Source: Diplosphaera chodatii
Lineage: Eukaryota; Chlorophyta; Trebouxiophyceae; Prasiolales; Stichococcaceae
NCBI GenBank assembly: GCA_032358165.1
Contig: JAALGY010000044.1
Span: 682,001-746,000 of the forward strand
Direction: 5' to 3'
DNA: 64,000 nt
This document shows, piece by piece, positions 12,301-22,680 of this stretch; the stretch's first letter is position 1, and each line of letters starts with the position of its first letter. The notes beneath the pieces are model-generated. The model was not told the origin of the DNA. It saw only the letters and a list, made by a program, of their open reading frames with translations, and made no database searches. A program made the translations under genes and the position numbers.

Positions 12301-15300
12301 CGCGCTTGGCGGCGCCCCCTCTCCACCTGCTGCTCTTTTCTCGCGCTCCGAGCCCGATCTGCTGCTCCTCTGAAGCGTCCGGTTCTCCGGGCTGAGGTCG
12401 TTGGGTCGAACACAGGGCGCCACTGCTATCGGTCATGAGTGCCCGATAGCAAGGGTCGGCAGAGGAGCCCCCTTGCGGCAGGCAACAACAGACTGCAGAC
12501 TCCCGGTGTGTGCAGGCGACGAGATGCGGCTGCGGCATCCGGCGCCCAACATCGGCGTGCCGCCCTGGGCCGGCACCGGCACCATCATCCGCGCTGGCGC
12601 AGCGGTGCGGCCCTACTAGAGACACCTCCCAGGAAACATCTCCCAGCTGTTGCAGCTGCAGCATCGTGCATCTGCTATGAAGGGGGGCCCTGTAATCTCC
12701 ATGAAACCTTGGTTGCAGGGGTCGGAGGAGGTGGCGCTGGAGATCAAGGAGGGCCGCGGCACGCAGCCGCCGCCGGTGGACGTCACCACAGGGTGGGCCG
12801 TGGAGTTTGTGTGGAAGGGCACCACCTTCGAGCGCATGCAGCGCGCGATGCGCGTCCTGGCCGTGGAGGAGACCTCCGTCTCCGGCTACCTGTACCACAG
12901 GTGACAATAAAGCGCGGCTTGGCAGTCGTGCAGGTCACTTGGCTGCAGCTCGCAGTGCAGGTGCTTGCCCTGCTCACAGGGGTTCATAACCGCATACACC
13001 AGGCATCTGGTGGTTTGTGGGAAATCTAGGGTTCAGCATATGATGACTGCTGTGTAAGCTTTGCTCATTCTAACTTTCATAGCCGCTCAGCAGCGGCAGG
13101 CACACCTGCAAGCAGACTGAGCTGGACATCCTTGTCGCACTCTGCGTACTCTCGACTGTTAACCTGCAGGTTGCTGGGGCACGAGATCGAGCCGGCAGCG
13201 CTGCGAGGGGAAATACCGCCCCGGCTGAGCGCTCCGGGGCTGCCGGAGCTCAACCACTCGCAGGCGGCTGCTGTGCGCGCCGTGCTTCAGTCTCCCCTCT
13301 CACTTATTCAGGGTGAGTCGCAGGCATCGAGTGCCTCCTAGCATTGACCCTGCGTCCTCTGCAATTGTGCATTCTGGGCACAACAATACACAGCCAGCCC
13401 TGGTTTCCGCCACGTTGGACATCCACGTCAGAAAGTGGCAGGTTGTGTTGACGTCTGTTGCACCGAAATACAGTTCTGCACCAATATGACAGCGCGCTGT
13501 CAGAACACAGCTCATGTTCCGGCACGTTTCCTATGCTGCAGGTCCGCCCGGCACAGGCAAGACAGTGACATCAGCCAGCATCGTGTACCAGCTGGTCAAG
13601 TCCGGCACAGGGCAGGTACGAGACTGACAATAGAAGTTTCACAACCCTGATGCTCATCACCATACACATGGCTGTACATGCAATATGTGTGCAAGTCGCC
13701 CCCTAGATGCATCTTGCCGAGGCAGAGGCTGTGTGCTATTGCACAGTGTCATCTGAGATGGCCAACCAAACCATCGCCTGGATCCTATCGGCAGCAGTTC
13801 TGCTACGGAATGCTTTGACCGGGCGTCTCCAGAGAGACACTGATATCCGTGCCTTGGCCCACATGGACAGTCATTGCTGCAGCCCAACCGCAGATGCGAT
13901 CTTCTTCGCCTTCAGCATTGCGGCGCCGGCTGAGACTGGCTCTGTTCCGCCAGGTGCTGGTCGCCGCGCCGTCCAACGTGGCGGTGGACCAGCTGGCGGA
14001 GAAGCTGCACATGGCGGGGCTCAAGGTGGTGCGCATCGCTGCGCGGTCCCGCGAGGAGGTCGCCTCGCCCTGCGAGCACCTGACGCTGCACTACCAGGTG
14101 TGCGGGCGCCCGCAGCACCGCCGCAGCACCGCCGCGCGCCGAAGTCGACATGTTGTGGGTGCCAAGGCTTGTGGCAGACAGCCAGATGCCAGGCATGGTC
14201 TCCCCGTCAGTCAGACGTGGCACCACTGCTGTTTGCCCTCGTGCAAGGTAGCAGTGCAGCAGCTGGCAGCGGACAAGGCTGGCTACGGTGCACGCCGTTC
14301 CCACCTGGCGTGACCCTGTCTGCTGATCTGAGCATGTCAACGCCCCTGCAGGTGCGGCACCTGGAGCTCCCCGGGCGCGAGGACCTGCGCAAGCTGCAGC
14401 TGCTGCGGGAGGAGCAGGGGGAGCTGTCGGCGGGCGACGAGGCGCGCCTGCGCCGCCTGCAGCGGGTGGGTCGATGCAGATCCATCGTGTCATCTGCCCA
14501 ACCATCTCGCCATGCATGCACTCAAGGGGTCGTCCACAAGCGTGGCGGAGGGTATGCTCGCCTCGCCTGCGCCGCTTCCATCGCCCGCGCTGCCTGTCAC
14601 TGTTTTGCAGTGCAGCTGGGCCCTTGCCGCACCACAGTCAGCTTTATGCAGTTGCGGTCACATGAAGCCTTGGCCCATTTGTGTTGCTGGGTGGTTGTAG
14701 GGTCTGGAGAAGGACCTGCTGGCGGCGGCGGACGTGGTGTGCGCGACCTGCGTGGGCACCGGCGACCCGCGGCTGTCCAACTTCCGCTTCCGCAAGGTAC
14801 AGCACTGCAGAGCCATGACAAGCAACGACTCGACAGCCCTTTCAGGATGCTGGCATCAGCGGCCCCGCAGAGCTGCTTGTAACTGCATCGCCACGACCTA
14901 GCGGTTGCGACCGGCAAGCCCCGCCCGTCCTCCTGATTGACACGATCAGCTGATGCACAGATGGGGTGCTGATCAGCGGAAGCCTCGGTAACTAAAGTGA
15001 TCAAAAGTACTTACAGAATTCCTATATAAACAAATTTCACAGAACAAATGTAAATTCAAACCGGGTGCAGGTGCTGGTGGACGAGTGCACGCAGGCGACC
15101 GAGCCCGAGGCCCTCATGGCCCTCATCATGGGCGCGAAGCAGGTGCGCCCACAACGCAGCCGCCGCGCCTGCACACCCCAGCCCTCGACGTGCGGTGCGT
15201 GCGCGAGCCACGCGCCGCACCACCCGCTCCGGTCAGCAGTGTGCGCCGCCTTTCGTACCCAGCTGCACGTTTCAGTTGCCGGCTCGACGTTGCTCACCCC

Positions 15301-18300
15301 GCCGCAGGTCATTCTGGTGGGCGACCACTGCCAGCTGGGGCCGGTGGTGATGGACAAGGCGGCGGCGCGCGCGGGCCTGGGCCAGTCCCTGTTCGAGCGC
15401 CTGGTGCTGCTGGGGGCGCGGCCGCACCGCCTGCAGGTAGAGTTTAGGGTTCAGCCCAGCGGCCCCCGTTGATCCGCTTGGGAGGCGGGCCCTGAGTGCG
15501 CGGCTGCCGGGCTGTGCGTTGAGGCCAGCGCCGCATGCGGCTGGGTGCCAGGGCCGACGGGCGGCGATCGAGCTGCCCTCCACCCTCGCTTGCTGCGCCT
15601 TGCGATGGTCCGAGCGCGCGCTCCGCATGCTGGCCCGAGCCGTAAAGGGCATCCACCGCTGTTATCGTAAATCTTAATAAACAGATAACATCACATTTTT
15701 ATGCTGCGCAGGTGCAGTACCGCATGCACCCGGCGCTGTCCGAGTTCCCGTCCGACGCCTTCTACGAGGGCAGCCTGCAGAACGGCGTGGGCGCCGCCGA
15801 GCGCTCGGCGCCCGGCGTCGCGTTCCCGGTACGTACTTCTTTCCGCGCACGGGAATCTGCCCTGTGACTGTTGCCGCCTGCGCACACAGCCCCTTGGCCG
15901 GCTGTCTGTGGTGGTCTGCCTCAGCATGCCACGTCGCCTGCTGCGTGTGTGGGGGCGCTGGCAGTGGGCAGGGTGGCAGGCGGTGGCAGCCCTGCGGTCG
16001 GTCACGCTGTGTGTCGGGCTGCGCCGCAGTGGCCGGCGCCCGGGCGGCCGATGATGTTCTACACGCAGCTGGGCCAGGAGGAGATATCGCCATCCGGCAC
16101 CTCCTACCTCAACCGCACAGGCGCGTGGTTTACAGAAACATAACACAGAAAGACAGCTGTATCAGTACATGCACAGCCAGCTGGCACTGAGCCTCCTGCT
16201 ATGTGATCCAGAATGCCATGGTGGCGTGCAAGCACGCATGCTGAGGGTACGAAGCAATGCGCCGTTGCTGCGTCCGGCCGACCCCAACAGCCGAGCCGCC
16301 GTCCTGTGCCGCCTGCAGAGGCGGCGACGGTGGAGAAGCTCATCACGACGCTGATGCGCGGCGGCGTGACGCCCGACCAGATCGGCGTCATCACGCCCTA
16401 CGAGGGCCAGCGCGCCCACACCGTCACCACCATGCTGCGGGTGCGTCACCACCGGATTCAACAGCATTGAAATTGATGTTATGTAGCCTCACAAGCTGTG
16501 CGCTGATATGCGGCTGGTTTCCAGCCACCTGTGAACCGGAAACGGTGCCTGGCAGCCAGAAGGGCGGCCCGTCATGCCGCAGCGACGGCTGGCCGCGGCG
16601 AGCTTCCAACTCTTGCGTCGTCGCGCAGGTGGGCCCGCTGCGGCAGGCGCTGTACACCGGCATCGAGGTCGCCAGCGTGGACAGCTTCCAGGGGCGCGAG
16701 AAGGATTACATCATCCTCACCTGCGTCCGCTCCAACGAGCACCAGGCGCGCATGCACACTGCAGTTACAGATCCTGATGCCTGTGCTGATGCGCACTCAC
16801 CCCACATGGCTCCCGCATGTGCTTGAAGCCTGTGCTGACATTTGTCATTCATCGTTGGTCCACCGGCGTTCGATGTACCACGGTCGGTCACTGCAACAGA
16901 CGTGTCGGCTACGATCTGCGTTGCGCCTGCCTGACGCCGGCTCCCTTGTGGCAGGGCATCGGCTTCCTGTCGGACCCGCGGCGGCTGAACGTGGCGCTGA
17001 CCCGTGCGCGGCTGGGCATCGTCGTCCTGGGCAACCCGCGCGTCCTGTCCAAGTCCGGCCTCTGGAACTCTCTGTTGGTGAGCTTTCACCGATTGGGCTG
17101 GTGCAATCTTTTGTCGTCGTCGTGGTCAGGCCTGCTGTTGCGAGCATGTCGAGCAAGTGCTGGCAGCTTGAAGCGGCAGTGACGGCCAATGTGCAAGGTG
17201 TCTGTGGCTGTTGCTCAGCATGTTCACGCTCAATGCTTGCCCCTCTCAATCCATCAGTGCCTCTGGCCACGCTGTGTGACCACTGCACACAGATATTCGG
17301 AGACACAGTTCCGCGTGGTTCACAGCCACCGTCACGTCTTGTTTTTTAAAGGATTTTATTTATATAATGTTAATTTTCTTTTATAAATAACTTGTGAAAA
17401 ATAATATTTCTACCCTAAGAAAAAACGGGGTTTTTTCCAAACCGTTGTAATTTTATTTTGTACCTGCTGCAGGTGCACTTCCGGGAGGCGGGCGCCCTGG
17501 TGGAGGGGCCCCTGTCCAACCTGAAGCAGAGCCTGGTGCAGCTGGCGCGCCCCATCCGGGTGCGGCTCATCAGAACCTGCATGTCTGCGGCTCACCGCCG
17601 CGCCTCCCTGATGCGCACTGTTGCCTTGCCGCCAGCCTGCGTGGGGCGTGTCTGATGCGCTGCTGCTGCTGCTGCGCACGCTGCTCAGGTCACACGAGCT
17701 CTGCTGCATGTAGCACGGCGTGGACTGGTGTACGTTCCCTGACCCATCTCATCTCTGTCTACCATATGGTCGAACAGAGCTTTGCAACATTATACGAAGT
17801 GCAGCGCATGAGCGACCCCTGCCGACTGCTGTTTCCGCGCTGCAGGCCTTCGACAGCCGCGCCTTTGCACTGGGCGGCACGAACTCCACCCGCTTCGTCC
17901 CGCGGGACACCGCGAACGTCGAGGCTGGCCCCCCAGGCGGCAGAGCAGTGAGTGGAGCACCTAATTGTCGGTTGTCCATCTTGACAGTCATCTGGCTCGC
18001 TTGCAAACAGCTGTGTTCAAGCCTACACAAAAAAATGCAGTCAGGCTTGGGGTGTCAGTCTCATGCAAGCGTGGTGTGCTGCTGCAGAATGGCACAGCAG
18101 GGCGCGACGCCAACCCTGGCGCGAGGACGGCCGGTGCCGGCATGCGATCAGACCGCATCAGCGACCACACCAATGGCACGCAAAGCTTGTGTGCTCACGC
18201 CATGCATGCTGCTGGGCATGGCTGCGACGCAGTGCCAGCTACATGTTCGTCACAACGAAAAAGCACCTGCTGTGCTGTAGTTCCGTAGAGGAGGGGCCGT

Positions 18301-19095
18301 GTGTCACCCGCAGGCCTGGGCGGCACTGGCGACTTTGTCGCGGGCCACGCGCTGCCGCCGCAGCCCCTGCAGTACAGCATACCCGTGGCACGCCAGCCGG
18401 CAGGTGGTGCTAGAGTACACACCTAAGCCTGCCCTGCATGTTCGGCCACTGCTGCAGCCGCTGGCAGTTTCATCTTGTAGTCGCACACACGCTGCCACGC
18501 TGGCACACAGCGAGTGGTGTCGGGGTGAACCCTTTTCATATGATGCGCAGGGCTGCAATGATGCTGCTCAGTGTTTGTGTCACGCGGCTGCAGGCCCCGA
18601 CGGCGGCTCCGGCTTTGGGCGGCGCGGCGGCCGCAGCGCTGCAGGGGGGCCCGCCACACAGGCCAACGGCCTCGGCACGCAGGCCACGCAGTCGGCGCTC
18701 GCCTCCCAAAACACCCTCGGCTTCTCCCAGGTGTGGACCCCTTTACCCTGCCTCCCATCCTGGATGATTCCTCTACTCGTATCCGTTCAATCTATTGAAC
18801 GTCCTCATGGCAGAGGACCACAAGCGCTGCGGCCTTGTGTGTGCATCTCACCCGAACTGTGGGTCTAGGATGCTGCTTCTGTTCATGCGCAGCGGCCGGC
18901 TCTCTAAGTACCTCCTGCTGTGGTCGTCCGATGGACAGTTTATACGTTGACCTGTGTCAGGATGGGTTCAGCGACCTGGACGCATACGGCACCCAGCCCG
19001 CGGCGTACTCCTCGCAGCTGCCGCGCTTCGAGGGGCTGGCCTCGCAGGGCAGCCTCGCGCCCGGCCCAGGTGTGCGCCCTGGCGCCCAGCCATGA
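9302..19095 (+). CDS. UPF1: Regulator of nonsense transcripts 1, UPF1 RNA helicase
   Basis: ATP-dependent 5'-3' RNA/DNA helicase (SF1), central to nonsense-mediated mRNA decay in the cytoplasm. Exon 1 (9302-9502) starts [13 protein letters not shown]. The Cys/His-rich UPF2-binding domain follows in exons at about 9850-10017, 10289-10398 ([21 protein letters not shown]), 10592-10730 and 11049-11182. Domain 1B is at 11443-12900. Helicase motifs: Q-motif [13 protein letters not shown] (about 13245), Walker A GPPGTGKT (about 13545), motif Ia [14 protein letters not shown] (about 13970), DECTQ Walker B (about 15075), [10 protein letters not shown] (about 15320), QYRMHP (about 15715), [11 protein letters not shown] (about 16680) and LNVALTRAR (about 16985). 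The C-terminal tail is SQ-rich ([16 protein letters not shown]), like the phosphorylated tail of the family. Three introns have GC donors. The last exon may continue past 19095, so the end is the least certain part. Confidence 0.93.
12109..12155. repeat. Inverted repeat in a UPF1 intron
   Basis: AGTGTAGGCC at 12109-12118 pairs perfectly with GGCCTACACT at 12146-12155, loop 27 bases, just before the exon starting near 12190. Confidence 0.8.
12424..12451. repeat. Hairpin in a UPF1 GC-AG intron
   Basis: TGCTATCGG at 12424-12432 pairs perfectly with CCGATAGCA at 12443-12451 across a 10-base loop, inside the intron that starts with GC at 12298. Confidence 0.8.
17336..17461. other. AT-rich island in a UPF1 intron
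   Basis: About 125 bases of very AT-rich sequence in otherwise GC-rich DNA, ending at the TGCAG acceptor of the exon at about 17473. It includes an 8-bp stem GAAAAAAC/GTTTTTTC with a 3-base loop (17419-17437). Smaller AT-rich islands precede two other UPF1 acceptors, at 15000-15062 and 15660-15706. Confidence 0.7.
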
Positions 19096-20264
19096 CCAGC
19101 ATCGCTGCGCTGCCGCAGAAAGGGCTGGGCAGTGCGCCTGCAGGATTGCGCTTGCGGTTGCTGAGTTCGGTCATGCACTGCTTGGTCACAACCCGCTTGT
19201 CACATGCGTTCAGCACGGCAGGCTCAGCCAAGGTGGGGTGCTGCAGGCAGCCAGGTTCCCGGCGCACGTGGCTAGGCGGCGGGCGCCGCCGCGGGCACAC
19301 GCGACACACCGGAGGCACGCTGCGCGCCGCTGACGGGCGGCTCCGTAGGGGGTCACCACCATGACCCACACCAGGAGCTGCGGTCGCGGCAGTCCCCCCA
19401 GCTGCCCCTGGACCGCCCAGCCCTCACACCGACGCCCAGCATTGCCAAGCACCACTCCGCTGGCAGTCGGAGCACCAGCGGCGCAGCACGGCGCCCCTGC
19501 CACCTCCAGCCACCTGCCACTCGCCAACACATGCAGCCAGCCCACATGCGCCCCGCATGCCAAATCCTCGGTAGCCCCCCGCCCTGGGGTGTGTGCGCCA
19601 GCAGCACTGGCAGCGAGGCTGCTGCTAGGTGTGAGGGCTGCTGCTAGACGCGAGGCACAGTGCGGGTGGATCGAACAGATGTGCTAAGTGGGCTGGTGAG
19701 CTTCTGCCCAGCTCAGGGGCCGAGCTTCGATGATCAGACCAGGGCGTTGTGTCTTGTGGCCCTCAGGCAGCGAACAAGTGGAGTAATGCATGTGGTCATA
19801 AGGGCCAACTGGGAAAGCACTCTGGGCATGCCTGCTGCTAGCAGAAGCTCGATCAGGGTGTTCGTCATGGCATGTGCATGGCTTGGAATGTGACTGTAAT
19901 GGTGATATGTGCGGGAATGCTGTGTGTCACACTGAGGTTACCCACAAGTGCGCTGGTGGCTGCTGCATGCAATGACCACTGCTCAATCCTGCGCAGTAGT
20001 GAGGCTGTCTGTCCTGTTGAAGCACAGCTGCACGATTGCGTTTGACGTGCACATCTGCAGGCATCTAGCAGCTTCGTCTGGTCTCCTGTCAAACTGGCGG
20101 CTGCGGCGCCCACCATGGCAGGATGACTGCAAAGTCCCAGCCGGTGGGACAGGTCCCAACCTCACCACAAAACCTGATATGCAGTCAGTGCCTATGCACT
20201 ACTACGCCTCATGTGCACCGCTACCTCTGGCCAGAGTCGTGCCGCGCCCAGCCCCTCCGACGGC
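19096..20264. other. UPF1 3' flank and intergenic region
   Basis: Convergent spacer between UPF1 (+) and the RecQ-like array (-). The part to about 19620 could hold another UPF1 terminal exon (HDPHQELRSRQSPQL reads in one frame after a possible acceptor), otherwise 3' UTR. A TGTAA, the polyadenylation signal typical of chlorophytes, occurs near 19895. Nothing else was recognised. Confidence 0.4.
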
Positions 20265-20267
20265 GGC

Positions 20268-22522
20268 TCAGCCGTCATAATACAGGCCGGGGGCCAAGTA
20301 TACCTGCGGCACGCGCGGCACAGCATTATAATCCAGCGACAGGATGCCGCTGCGCAGCATGGACATGGCTGTGAAGTCTTTGTCCCGCTGGCTGAGCTGG
20401 CGCCATGCGGCCGGCTCGGTGGCGGTGCTGAGCGCCCGCCACGTCGCCCTGGTGTCGATTTCTGTGCCGACCAGTGTCATGAGGGCCTGCCGCAGCGCGG
20501 CATCGCGGTGGGGCGGCACGGAGCCATCAGTAGCTGCCACGCTGCCGCTGCAGACATCGCAGCACGTGCTGCCGGTCACAGCGTCTTGGCTGGCAGCTGC
20601 GGCAGGGTCAGCAGACACATCAAACTGCTTCTGCAGAAAAGCGCTGCGGCAGCCGTCGGGCTGCGCTGCAAACGCCAGCATCTCCAAAATGCTGCGCTCC
20701 GCATGTGGCTGTAGTGCCGACTGCGCTGCCCAGTACAAGCTGTCCATCAAGGCATACAAAGCGAGGCACTGTGCAGGCTTGCCATCGCGCCCTGTGACAG
20801 CAGCGTCACAGAGTTGACAGGGAGTAGTACATCCAGACAGCAGCAGTACATCCTGACAGCAGCAGCACAAGAGGCACAGCGCTACAAGCGGCAAAATGAA
20901 GAGGCACAGCTCACCTCCTCGGCCGACTTCCTGGACATAATCAGTGATACTGGGTGGCAGTCCCCAGTGGATAACAAAACGCACATCGTACACATCGAAC
21001 CCGACTGCCTGCCCGCTTGTTGCTGCAACCTGAAGGATGTCACCTGCGCATTTCGACATTCAGCAGTGTAAGCGATGGATATTGGAAAATTCTACTGTAG
21101 CAGGATATCCAAACAGAAGCACGACCGGCCTTGCTTCACTGGCATATGATCAGCCATCACTTGCCCGCCAGCCTGACATGACCTGGGCTTTGTCAGCAGC
21201 AGCCATGCCACCGTGGTAGTGGGCAGCCTTGAGGCCGAGCAGGCGCAGCACTGCCGCTGCCTCCTCAGCGGCCTTCCTTGTCATCGCAATGACGAGGCCT
21301 CGGCTGGACTGTAGGCCCTGCTGCACCACCCAGGCGTGCACCCTGCTCGGCCGGCCGTCCAGCAGGCAGTGCTCAAACTGCACATGTCACACAATCGCGG
21401 TTGACGCTGCATGGAGTCCCGTACGATGGCGCGGTCATTGCTACAGAGCTGCCGCACCTCGTACTGCAAGTTGTGCCGGCGGGCAGGGGCCGTGATCAAC
21501 ACAGGCGCAACCATCTGCAGCCCGTCTGTCAGCTTGTGCACCAGCTCGTGTGGGGCTGTAGCAGTCAGCGCCAGCACCGGCACACGGTGCTTCCCTTGCT
21601 GAAAATCTTCCAGGTTCAGCTGTTTGCATGCGAGCCTGCGGGGTTTCAAGAAACTCGAGCTGGTGTGGAGCGGCAGCTGCATGTTTGGCAGGCGCCAGAC
21701 ATGTGCATCAATGATTAGCCCACCTGAACGAGTCGCCCTCCTCCACCGCGATGTGCGCATCCTCCACAACAATGCCCTCCAGACGGCCGCACATCGACAG
21801 CTGCACCAGTGCTTCGCGCACCGGCCGCTCGCGCGGCGTCCCCTGGTCGTGCAGCATCTCCGGCGTCGCTGCACATCAGCGCCAGAGCAAGTTTTGCAAC
21901 AGATCTCTGCTGCATTCGTTGGCGAAGTGTGCACTGTGGTGACAGAGTGGCAACGCAAAGACGCACTATACACCAGACGGATGTCGTCGTGCAGCTGCAG
22001 CTCGCTCAGTATGCCGCCGTGCTCGCGGCGGTTCTCATCAGACAGCTCCACCGCCGTTGCTGCGCTGCCCGCACTTTTGAACAAGGGCGTTCGCCTTGGA
22101 CACCTGCTCGGTGATCTGCGCCTTGGGCGGCGCAATCACCGCAATGGCGGAGTCGCGGCGGCCCGCAGTCGTAGTGCCAGAGGCGCCGAGCAAGGCAGCG
22201 AAAGCCTCAAAGCAGCTCTTGCCACCTGCAGCCATTGTGGCATCAAGGATCGCCATTTCACTGCTGCATTTCATGGTGCACATGCGCTGCTGCATGTGGC
22301 AGCGGAGCCAGCAATAGCACCTGCAGTGGGCGTGACTGCGATGACATCGTGGCGGTTCAAACAAAACTCCAGAAACGCCCTGCCGTGCAAGCCCTGAAAT
22401 CGCGTGTTCAGCCTCTGCAGCAAGCCCTCGGACTCTTGTGCGTGGCCCACAAGGATGGGATCGTCGTACAAGTCCTCGATGAACTGCAACATGTCGTCCT
22501 CAGCGCTGGAGCATGCCATCAT
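20268..22522 (-). pseudogene. RecQ-like helicase, copy A (frameshifted)
   Basis: Minus-strand RecQ-family (SF2, 3'-5' DNA helicase) gene. Exon 1 (22321-22522) ends in the first half of motif I; splicing to 22225 rebuilds PTAGGKS. Motif Ia is VIAPPKAQITEQV. The next exon, 21724-21868, carries VTPE-like TPEMLHDQG and the motif II equivalent VVEDAH. Then come motif III VPVLALTATA (about 21580), motif IV LVIAMTRKAAEEAA (21150-21383), motif V/VI (VRFVIHWGLPPSITDY, QEVGRG then GRDG after splicing) and the RecQ zinc-binding cysteines (CRSAFLQKQFDV, CCDVC). One extra base near 22080, relative to copy C, shifts the frame between motifs Ia and II and leads to an early stop. The FRPxY tract is also altered (RLACKQ instead of RPAYQQ). 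Unless the extra base is spliced out or an assembly error, no full helicase can be made. Confidence 0.7.
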
Positions 22523-22585
22523 GTATATAGCTAGGACGTCTTTGCAGAGAGTGCACCAAGAAGTGCAACCTGCCGCATGCGCAGT

Positions 22586-22680
22586 CGGTGCGTCGGAGAC
22601 TTCTGACTGGTCCCAGACACAAGGGGTATAAAGGACGGGGGGACACCCCACTGCCAGAGGCGGTCACCTTCAACTGCTGC
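22586..22680. promoter_or_regulatory. TATAAA-containing upstream module, copy A
   Basis: GGGGTATAAAGG at about 22623-22634, followed by a G-run, ACACCCCACTGCC and GAGGCGGTCACC. It lies about 105 bp upstream of the copy A start codon (22522, minus). TATAAA reads on the plus strand, away from the helicase. The same module occurs near 27361, 32120 and 49428. Confidence 0.5.

Noticed and set aside
22321..22522. Degenerate Walker A in the RecQ-like genes
   Set aside because: Unspliced frames read PTAGA and MAAGGKS, but joining 22321 to 22225 restores PTAGGKS, so motif I is intact.
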